From Nitrospirota bacterium (GTDB lineage: Bacteria > Nitrospirota > Thermodesulfovibrionia > Thermodesulfovibrionales > JdFR-86), in NCBI GenBank assembly GCA_030667205.1, contig DAOUWH010000133.1, positions 1 to 5,177 of the forward strand: a DNA stretch of 5,177 bases. Reading direction: 5' to 3'. Shown here piece by piece: positions 1 to 5,020 of this stretch. Numbering within the stretch: the first letter of the stretch is position 1; each line of letters begins with the position of its first letter. The notes beneath the pieces were generated by a model, which worked only from the letters and a program-made list of their open reading frames with translations, searched no databases and was not told the DNA's origin. The position numbers and the translations under genes are program-made.

Positions 1-233
1 ATCTGGTTGCCCTCGGCGTCGAGGTCCTGCTCGAAATAGCCCTTCCTGCTCAGCAGCGTTACGGCGACCATCGGGAGTTTTAAATCCGCCGAGGACCTTA
101 TCGTGTCTCCGGCAAGCACGCCGAGTCCCCCGCTGTAGGTGTGGATGTCGTGCTGCACGCCAATTTCCATTGAAAAATAGGCGATTTTAGGCTCTTTCAG
201 GAACTCCAGTATCTCGGTGCTGTTTGGCTTCAT
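1..233 (-). CDS. glgP: Alpha-glucan (glycogen/maltodextrin) phosphorylase, N-terminal fragment
   Basis: Glycosyltransferase family 35 enzyme, which releases glucose-1-phosphate from alpha-1,4-glucans in the cytoplasm using pyridoxal phosphate. Only the first 77 codons lie in the window; the gene runs off the left edge. Visible family signatures are AYFSMEIG (residues 18-25), the glycine-rich YSGGLGVLAGD loop (33-43), the SSADLKLP stretch (47-54) and RKGYFEQ (63-69). They match the bacterial/archaeal phosphorylases of the TIGR02094 type. The AYFSMEIG block begins only 17 residues from the start, so there is no DUF3417 N-terminal extension, as in the shorter MalP/GlgP forms. The PLP lysine lies outside the window. 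The start is the ATG at 233-231. An in-frame upstream start is unlikely, and the bases before this ATG are AT-rich with no clear Shine-Dalgarno sequence. It lies 50 bases after the phosphoesterase gene on the same strand, so cotranscription is possible. The family call is secure; substrate preference cannot be read here. Confidence 0.9.
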   Translation of the reverse strand, partial: MKPNSTEILEFLKEPKIAYFSMEIGVQHDIHTYSGGLGVLAGDTIRSSADLKLPMVAVTLLSRKGYFEQDLDAEGNQ

Positions 234-256
234 AATTTAGTATCTTATTGCATCCG

Positions 257-277
257 CCCCGCTTATACAAGGGGGGG
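257..277. other. GC-rich hairpin and seven-G run between phosphoesterase and phosphorylase genes
   Basis: On the plus strand, CCCC and CTT pair with AAG and GGGG around an ATAC loop, with one bulged G, giving about 7 base pairs in a 50-base gap. It continues into a run of seven G (271-277). No T-run follows it on the minus strand, the direction of transcription, so it does not look like an intrinsic terminator. It could be a messenger RNA structure or processing site, or simply chance. It sits where a leader for the phosphorylase gene would be. Confidence 0.25.
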
Positions 278-283
278 ACCCTG

Positions 284-739
284 TCATTTAAAACGCTTTA
301 CCTTGAGCCTTTTCTTGATGGCGGGCGTAAGGGCGGTCTTAATCACAAAGCCCGGCTCGGCGTGCCCGTCTTTTTTCTTTATTAAAAGCCACTCCTTCTG
401 CTTGCCGGACATCTTCACAAGTACGAATATGCCCTTTAACTTCTTCCCCTTAAGCTCTATTTCCAGCCTGCCCTCATCAACGCCTCCGCCGAGGAGCCTG
501 TATGTGCCTTTGTCCCAGATGACCACGTCACCGGAGCCGTACTCGCCCGGGGCGATGGTGCCCTCGAACTTCGCGTAGGAAAGCTCGTGGTCTTCGACCC
601 GAACGGCAAGCCTCTTGTGGGCCGGGTCCATCGAGGGGCCTTTTGGCACCGCCCATGATTTCAGCACCCCGTGCATCTCGAGCCTGAAGTCATAGTGCAG
701 GTGCCGCGCGTGGTGCTCGTGCACTACGAAGACGGGCAT
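284..739 (-). CDS. Stand-alone LigD-type DNA 3'-phosphoesterase (PE) domain protein
   Basis: A 151-residue protein matching the 3'-phosphoesterase domain found at the N-terminus of multidomain LigD. In Pseudomonas LigD this manganese enzyme removes 3'-phosphates and 3'-ribonucleotides from DNA ends during non-homologous end joining. Motifs in order are HEHHARHLHYDFRLE (7-21), LKSWAVPKGPS (26-36), KRLAVRVEDH (42-51), FEGTIAPGEYGSG (58-70) and VIWDKGTY (73-80). Aligned by eye to Pseudomonas LigD, the metal ligands H9, H15 and D17 and active-site R19, S28, K33, R43, H51 and Y55 are present. H7 replaces the usual Gln. The segment that normally carries an Arg-Asp pair and a Glu before this core is absent: only eight residues precede H9, and a stop codon lies seven codons upstream in frame. 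The basic tail (141-151) may aid nucleic-acid binding. It starts in a TAATG overlap with the ResB-like gene, with AGGGAG just upstream. No ligase or primase domain is in view. Confidence 0.88.
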   Translation of the reverse strand: MPVFVVHEHHARHLHYDFRLEMHGVLKSWAVPKGPSMDPAHKRLAVRVEDHELSYAKFEGTIAPGEYGSGDVVIWDKGTYRLLGGGVDEGRLEIELKGKKLKGIFVLVKMSGKQKEWLLIKKKDGHAEPGFVIKTALTPAIKKRLKVKRFK

Positions 740-1473
740 TACGTCTCCCTGGACATCTTAAGCCCCACCAAAACAATATTCCCAAGCATGAACACAGCCC
801 CACCCCCAAGGGCCCACGGCGCTCCGGGCTCTCTGGTGACCTCCACCAGTGCCGCTTTAACGGGATAGGGCCTGACCTTCTTTAGGTAGGTCCCATAGCC
901 CCTGAAAAACGACGGCCTGTTCGGGGCCATGAAGTCACTCTTCACCTTTTCGCCATCCACAAAATACTCTACATCAGCGCGCCAGTCCAGGGGAAAGCCC
1001 CTAGGCGAGAGCTTCACATCTATTCCGCTTATTTTCACCACCATGCCGTCGGGGAAGTTCATCCTGGTGCCGTCCAAGGCGACTATATTGCTCTTGAACC
1101 CGCCGGAGGCGCTCACAATGTGGCCGACGAGCATCAGGAGAAACCCTATGTGTATCACCTGCGGGGAGATGACAATAAGCCACTGCCTGCCGGAGCGCTT
1201 CCTGATAAGAGACTCGGCGCTGCAGGCCACGGTGTTTACGGCAAGTACTGCTATGAGGGCAATAGACCCCAGGAGCCACCAGGCGGCACTAACGGGGGCA
1301 TCCGCAAGCCACTGAAAAAGCGGCAGGGCGTTGATCGTGTCAAACGCGGGGTTCACGGGCATGATGAGCGCCCCTGCGATAAAGAAAAACAGGAGCCCCA
1401 GCATAAGCACCACGGAGGTCTTGAGCGAGAGGAAAAAATCAAGCAGCCTGCCTGCGATATCCTTGATAGCCAT
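739..1473 (-). CDS. resB: Short ResB/Ccs1-like cytochrome c biogenesis membrane protein
   Basis: A 244-residue membrane protein resembling ResB/Ccs1, the System II partner of CcsA in exporting haem and attaching it to apocytochromes c outside the cytoplasmic membrane. Predicted membrane segments by hydrophobicity are about 19-38, 63-83, 104-121 and 221-238. This is the ResB layout of three helices, an extracytoplasmic domain (about 122-218) and a last helix. The opening DFFLSLKTSVVLMLGLL is typical of the family. H108 in QVIHIGFLLMLVGH, followed by SGGFKSNI and a beta-rich stretch, fits the ResB helix that holds a haem-ligand histidine. Full-length ResB proteins are usually well over 400 residues, so the outer domain here is much reduced. 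The start is the ATG at 1473, with a stop two codons upstream; AGAGG touches the ATG directly, an unusually short spacing. Its stop overlaps the phosphoesterase start (TAATG). The family call is good, but the split from ccsA and short length leave function less certain. Confidence 0.8.
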   Translation of the reverse strand: MAIKDIAGRLLDFFLSLKTSVVLMLGLLFFFIAGALIMPVNPAFDTINALPLFQWLADAPVSAAWWLLGSIALIAVLAVNTVACSAESLIRKRSGRQWLIVISPQVIHIGFLLMLVGHIVSASGGFKSNIVALDGTRMNFPDGMVVKISGIDVKLSPRGFPLDWRADVEYFVDGEKVKSDFMAPNRPSFFRGYGTYLKKVRPYPVKAALVEVTREPGAPWALGGGAVFMLGNIVLVGLKMSRET

Positions 1474-1746
1474 CCTCTATATATTAATGCATTACGCCCA
1501 CCCCCTCAAGAGGCATCTGCCCTTTGCTATCCGGAAGTCGCTCGTTGCTCCGGCCAGTGCGCATGAAGCGAAGGCCAAGAAGGCCATGGATGATCACAGG
1601 CCTGAGAGTCTCATGTTTAGGAGCGGCAGCATGAGAATTCCAACCTGCTGTAATATAAAGCAATATCTACGTTCCCGGCAAAAGTGGAAGGGCCTGCGGG
1701 GATACCGCCGGCAATCGGTGGATTTCTGCATTTTGAACATGGCAAG

Positions 1747-1755
1747 TGCTATAAT
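1747..1755 (+). promoter_or_regulatory. Extended -10 promoter for the flavoprotein gene
   Basis: The sequence TGCTATAAT is a perfect extended -10 element (TGn plus TATAAT) for the housekeeping sigma factor. At the usual distance upstream there is only a poor -35 match (around 1727-1732, TGCATT), which extended -10 promoters tolerate. A TTGAAC at 1733-1738 lies too close (11 bases) to serve. Transcription would start near 1762, giving a leader of about 47 bases before the ATG at 1809. This is a motif match only, but the position and strand fit the downstream gene well. Confidence 0.6.
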
Positions 1756-1797
1756 AATTAATTCGGAGATCTGGCATTTTTTCTATAAAAATTCTTT

Positions 1798-1803
1798 AAA
1801 GGA
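1798..1803 (+). promoter_or_regulatory. Ribosome binding site of the flavoprotein gene
   Basis: AAAGGA lies five bases before the ATG at 1809, a normal Shine-Dalgarno sequence and spacing. It supports that start codon, which gives a protein beginning with the family's usual short N-terminus ahead of the first flavin-binding loop. Confidence 0.65.
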
Positions 1804-1808
1804 TTGGT

Positions 1809-2909
1809 ATGGAACAGGCGCTTTCGCCTTTGACAATCAAAGGCAAAAAAATTCGTGTACCCATCATCCAGGGTGGGATGGGTGTCGGCGTGTCGATGCA
1901 CCCCCTTGCGGCCGCTGTCGCGAGGGAGGGGGGTGTCGGCATTGTCTCCAGCGCCTGCATCGACAGGCTGGTCTCTAAAAGAACCGGGAAAAAAGTCAAC
2001 ACCTACGACGCCGTATACGAGGAGATGTCTCTTTCCAAAGCCTCCGGCGGGTTCGCCGGCCTCAACATCATGGTCGCGCTCATCAAGAGCTACGCGGACT
2101 CCGTCAGGGCAGCCATCGACGCCGGCGCCGACTTTATTATCTCAGGGGCCGGGCTGCCGCTTAACCTCCCTGCTATCCAGCCCCCCAAGGACACCGCACT
2201 GATACCCATCGTGTCGTCCGCCAGAGCGCTTAATCTGATATGCAAAAAATGGGAACGGTTGGGTCACCGGCCCGATGCCGTGGTGCTTGAGGGCCCGCTT
2301 GCGGGCGGCCATCTCGGCTTTAGCACTGAGGGCATCACACTGGAATCCAACAAGCTCGAAAACCTCCTGCCGCCTGTCAAAGACATGGCAATGGAACATG
2401 GGGATATCCCGGTTATCGTGGCAGGGGGAGTTTATACCCACGACGACATCGTAAGGTTCCTGGAAATGGGTGCCGACGGCGTACAGATGGGGACAAGGTT
2501 TCTTGCGACAGAAGAATGCAGTGCCACAGCGAAGTACAAGCAGGCGGTTGTCAATGCAAAGGAAAGCGATATAATGATTGCCCAAAAGCCGGCATCGCCT
2601 TGCGGCCTGCCCTTCAGGGTAATAAAACAGTCTCCGATGGTCGCCTACCCCGACAGAGAACCTAAATGTAATAAAGGTTACGTACTGACCAGGGACGACG
2701 AGGGCAAGTTCACCCAATGTCCCGCAAAAGAAAACAATGTGGACTATTTCTGCATCTGCAACGGGCTTCTGAGTTCCGCGGGATACAATACGGACAAGGA
2801 AAAACCCCTCTATACAGTCGGGACCAACGCAAGCAGGGTGGACGAGATAGTCAGCGTCGAGACCCTCATGCATGAACTCGCCGGCAAGGCCCTCGCGCCC
2901 ACACGATAA
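1809..2909 (+). CDS. Nitronate monooxygenase / FabK-like FMN-dependent TIM-barrel flavoprotein
   Basis: A 366-residue protein of the 2-nitropropane dioxygenase family (COG2070), which includes nitronate monooxygenases and the enoyl-ACP reductase FabK. Members bind FMN in a TIM barrel. Visible motifs are PIIQGGMGVGVS (18-29, FMN loop), the AGLNIMVAL strand (83-91), DFIISGAGLP (108-117), LEGPLAGGHLG (160-170) with H168 at the catalytic position, IVAGGV (203-208) and MGTRF (227-231), the last two being phosphate-binding loops. Residues 265-325 form a cysteine-rich region (C265, C287, C304, C315, C317) before the C-terminal helix, not part of the classical barrel. The protein is longer than FabK (about 310-320). 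The sequence alone does not separate nitronate oxidation from enoyl reduction or another flavin reaction. No fatty-acid genes are adjacent. It is a single-gene unit with its own promoter, pointing against both flanking gene runs. The family call is strong; the exact substrate is unknown. Confidence 0.88.
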   Translation: MEQALSPLTIKGKKIRVPIIQGGMGVGVSMHPLAAAVAREGGVGIVSSACIDRLVSKRTGKKVNTYDAVYEEMSLSKASGGFAGLNIMVALIKSYADSVRAAIDAGADFIISGAGLPLNLPAIQPPKDTALIPIVSSARALNLICKKWERLGHRPDAVVLEGPLAGGHLGFSTEGITLESNKLENLLPPVKDMAMEHGDIPVIVAGGVYTHDDIVRFLEMGADGVQMGTRFLATEECSATAKYKQAVVNAKESDIMIAQKPASPCGLPFRVIKQSPMVAYPDREPKCNKGYVLTRDDEGKFTQCPAKENNVDYFCICNGLLSSAGYNTDKEKPLYTVGTNASRVDEIVSVETLMHELAGKALAPTR

Positions 2910-2914
2910 AGGGC

Positions 2915-2947
2915 GGGGACAGAACGTTCCCCCAGTTGGCCGGTTTT
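2915..2947 (+). terminator. Weak candidate terminator in the convergent gap
   Basis: Just past the flavoprotein stop codon, GGGGA (2915-2919) can pair with TCCCC (2928-2932) around an 8-base loop. A short TTTT follows only after a further 11 bases (2944-2947). The minus strand has the same stem, then a short pyrimidine-rich stretch after the ccsA stop. The location between convergent genes suits a shared terminator, but the stem-to-T-run distance is poor, so the call is tentative. Confidence 0.3.
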
Positions 2948-2975
2948 AAAAATTATTCCCGCAATAAAATAAATA

Positions 2976-3686
2976 CTAAAACGAGTGCGAGCTCTTCATG
3001 AGAAGGCCCACCCCTAAGTAGGTAAACAGCACCACCCCGAAGCCCACGGTGCCCAGCACCGCGCACGGCCTCCCGCTCCACCGGTTCCAGAGCCTCGCGT
3101 GGAGATAAAGCCCGTAGTAAAGCCACAGCAGCGATGTCCAGAGCTCCTTAGGCGTCCAGAGCCAGTAGGTGCCCCAGGCAAGGTAGGCCCACACCACACC
3201 GAGTATCATCGAGAGGCTAAAGAGGCTGTAGCCCACAAAAATGGATTTATACTGAAGCCTCTCGACCTCCGCCTCCCCATACCTCAGGTAGATTATCCCC
3301 AGCAGGGCGGCAATCCAGAAAAGCGCATAGCTAAGAAACGACATCGCCACGTGCAGCTCGAACCAGTACGTCTTTAAGACCGGAGGAAGGGGCGTTGCGT
3401 ACGGCGTCTGAAAGAGCGCAAAGCCGGTGAATACCGCGCACAAAAGCGCAAGCATCATGTAAAAATCTTTCTTCTGCTTCCGGGCGGCCTGTATGGCAAT
3501 AGCGAAGGCGACCATCGAGGCCGCAAGGAAGTTAAGCGTGTCGTGCACCCCCACGAGGGGAATACGGCCCAGCTCGAATCCCCTGTGGATGAGATACCCC
3601 GACTGAACCAGGAAACCGGCGTATATGAGAGGCCTCCATTCGGCGCCGAAAAGGTAGAGGACAACGCTTATGGCGGAGGCAATCAT
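2976..3686 (-). CDS. ccsA: CcsA-type cytochrome c biogenesis protein (haem handling, WWD family)
   Basis: A 236-residue polytopic membrane protein of the CcsA/CcsB/ResC family, which binds haem and presents it at the outer face of the membrane for ligation to apocytochrome c with ResB. Hydrophobic segments lie at about 5-25, 50-67, 76-93, 112-132, 150-170, 183-197 and 206-229. The tryptophan-rich loop WGTYWLWTPKELW occupies 171-183. The family norm is W-x-W-D-P-K-E, and here the Asp is Thr178. Histidines expected to ligate haem are present: H112 (ELHVAMSFLSY), H196 (YLHARL) and H234 (SSHSF at the C-terminus). Many homologues are about 270-320 residues, so the N-terminal part is short. The start is an ATG in a 4-base ATGA overlap with the GlcD-like gene, implying coupled translation; GGGGAAG about nine bases upstream may be the ribosome binding site. 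Its usual partner resB lies beyond the opposite-strand flavoprotein gene. The family call is firm. Confidence 0.9.
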   Translation of the reverse strand: MIASAISVVLYLFGAEWRPLIYAGFLVQSGYLIHRGFELGRIPLVGVHDTLNFLAASMVAFAIAIQAARKQKKDFYMMLALLCAVFTGFALFQTPYATPLPPVLKTYWFELHVAMSFLSYALFWIAALLGIIYLRYGEAEVERLQYKSIFVGYSLFSLSMILGVVWAYLAWGTYWLWTPKELWTSLLWLYYGLYLHARLWNRWSGRPCAVLGTVGFGVVLFTYLGVGLLMKSSHSF

Positions 3687-5020
3687 TTAAAAATCTTCCC
3701 GGGGTTGAGGAGGCCCTTCGGGTCGAAGACCCGCTTCAGGCCCCGCATGAGCTCGATCTCGGTCTCGCCTATTTCCATGTTTATATATGCGGCCTTCGTA
3801 AGGCCCACGCCGTGCTCCCCGGAGATGGTTCCCCCGAGGTCGAGCACCTTTCTGAAAATCTCCTTAACAAGGCCCTGCGCCTTTTTGTATTTTTCTTCGT
3901 CGCGCCTGTCGGCCATGATGTTTACGTGGATGTTTCCGTCTCCGGCGTGCCCGAAGTTGACTATCGGGATGCCGCTTTCGCCTGAGAGTTTTTTAAATGC
4001 CGCGAGCATCTCCGGGAGCCTGCTTCTGGGGACAACGACGTCTTCGTTAATCTTGCCGGGGCTTATGCGGTAAAGCGCGGGCGAGACGGCCCTTCTGCTG
4101 TCCCATAGCTTCTGCCTTGCCTCCTCGTCCGAGGCGACCTCGCACTTGGCGCGCCAGTTGCGGCATATCTCAAGCACGCGCTGTGCCTCCTTCTCTATGA
4201 CCTCCGGATAGCCGTCAAGCTCGATAAGGAGTAGGGCGTCGATAATCGTGTGCAGACCCGTGGGCCGGAACTTCTCCACCGCCTTGATGCACTCGCTGTC
4301 CATGAACTCAAGCGTTCTCGGAAGGATGCCAGAGGCGATTATCTCCGAGACCGCCCTTCCTGCGGCCTCCACGTCTCCGAAGTAGGCGATGAGGGTGCTT
4401 ACGTCCTCTGGCATGGGAAGGAATCTCAACCTTATTTTTGTAATCATTGCCAGGGTGCCTTCGGAGCCCACAAGGAGCCTCGTGAGGTCGTAGCCCACAA
4501 CGCCCTTGTGCGTCTTCACGCCCGTGGTAATGATTCTTCCGTCGGGCAGAACTGCCTCAAGCTGCATCACGTAGTCCCGCGTCACGCCGTACTTGAGGGC
4601 GCGTGGGCCGCCAGCGTTCTCTGCCACATTGCCCCCTAGGGTGCAGAACTCAAGGCTTGCCGGGTCCGGCGGGTAGAAGTAGCCCCGCCCGGCAAGCTCG
4701 CGCTGAAACTTTCCGTTAATCACTCCCGGCTCCACGACGGCGTTTAAGTCCTCGGGGTCTACCTCGAGGATGCTGTTGAGCTTCTCGGTGCTAAGGACCA
4801 CCGCACCCTTTGCGGGCACCGCCCCCGCGGTCATCCCCGTGCCCGCGCCCCTGGGTACTATCGCGAGGTCTTTGTCGTAGGCGTACTTCATCACCTGGGC
4901 GACCTCATCGGCGCTTCTGGGCCAGGCCACAAGCGCGGGCTCGCCCTTAAGGCCCGAGGCATCGAAGCCGTAACAGGCCAGGTCTTCGGGCTCTGTGGAA
5001 TGCTCTACCCTCAGTGCCAT
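3683..5020 (-). CDS. glcD: GlcD-like FAD-linked 2-hydroxy-acid oxidase/dehydrogenase
   Basis: A 445-residue flavoprotein of the glycolate oxidase GlcD / D-lactate dehydrogenase family, oxidising a D-2-hydroxy acid and passing electrons to an acceptor. Numbering is from the ATG at 5020. The FAD-binding PCMH domain (about 25-205) shows PRGAGTGMTAGA (56-67), YPPDPAS (116-122), GGNVAENAGGPRALKYG (129-145) and GYDLTRLLVGSEGTL (176-190). The C-terminal FAD-oxidase domain shows NFGHAGDGNIHVN (355-367; H358 and H365 probably bind metal), SGEHGVGLTK (400-409) and LLNPGKIF (437-444). An ATG at 5077 is also in frame, but it lies inside the upstream gene and adds a basic stretch unlike the family. The 5020 start has GAGGGG about ten bases upstream and a normal 10-base overlap. 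The usual first helix is shortened. No glcE or glcF is in the window, so glycolate is not assured; lactate or 2-hydroxyglutarate are equally possible. Confidence 0.88.
   Translation of the reverse strand: MALRVEHSTEPEDLACYGFDASGLKGEPALVAWPRSADEVAQVMKYAYDKDLAIVPRGAGTGMTAGAVPAKGAVVLSTEKLNSILEVDPEDLNAVVEPGVINGKFQRELAGRGYFYPPDPASLEFCTLGGNVAENAGGPRALKYGVTRDYVMQLEAVLPDGRIITTGVKTHKGVVGYDLTRLLVGSEGTLAMITKIRLRFLPMPEDVSTLIAYFGDVEAAGRAVSEIIASGILPRTLEFMDSECIKAVEKFRPTGLHTIIDALLLIELDGYPEVIEKEAQRVLEICRNWRAKCEVASDEEARQKLWDSRRAVSPALYRISPGKINEDVVVPRSRLPEMLAAFKKLSGESGIPIVNFGHAGDGNIHVNIMADRRDEEKYKKAQGLVKEIFRKVLDLGGTISGEHGVGLTKAAYINMEIGETEIELMRGLKRVFDPKGLLNPGKIFK

Larger units (their letters stand above)
1474..1808. 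other. Divergent non-coding spacer between resB-like and flavoprotein genes
   Basis: A 335-base stretch between two divergently transcribed genes. The half nearest the flavoprotein is AT-rich and holds its promoter and ribosome binding site. The rest holds two short minus-strand open frames, 1594-1740 (48 codons) and 1492-1587 (31 codons). Neither has a Shine-Dalgarno sequence or a recognisable product. There is also a small perfect inverted repeat, TGAGAGTCTCA (1603-1613), which might be an operator half-site pair but is short enough to be chance. No tRNA, riboswitch or terminator is apparent. The promoter for the resB-like gene should lie here, but I could not place it convincingly. Confidence 0.6.

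Noticed and set aside
246..274. Possible promoter TTGTAT, 17-base spacer, TAAGAT upstream of glgP
   Set aside because: Three and four matches of six, and the start would be at the ATG. The overlapping hairpin explains the sequence as well.
1481..1509. Possible minus-strand promoter TTGAGG, 17-base spacer, TAATAT for the resB-like gene
   Set aside because: Only four of six matches in each box, and the predicted start would fall at the ATG itself, making the message leaderless. Too weak to list.
1492..1587. A 31-codon minus-strand open frame just before the resB-like gene, with a lipoprotein-like start
   Set aside because: No ribosome binding site, and the hydrophobic start with a Cys is too short and lacks the basic residues of a lipoprotein signal. 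More likely chance.
1594..1740. A 48-codon minus-strand open frame starting with ATG
   Set aside because: No Shine-Dalgarno sequence, a composition rich in Arg and Cys unlike a real small protein, overlap with the region upstream of the opposite-strand promoter, and no family resemblance.
1331..1978. A long plus-strand open frame crossing the spacer and overlapping both neighbouring genes
   Set aside because: It overlaps two well-supported genes in other frames, and its translation shows no recognisable motif.
2142..2873. A 243-codon minus-strand open frame opposite the flavoprotein gene
   Set aside because: It is a shadow frame of a clearly coding flavoprotein and has no family motif of its own. 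Long antisense frames are common in GC-rich genes.
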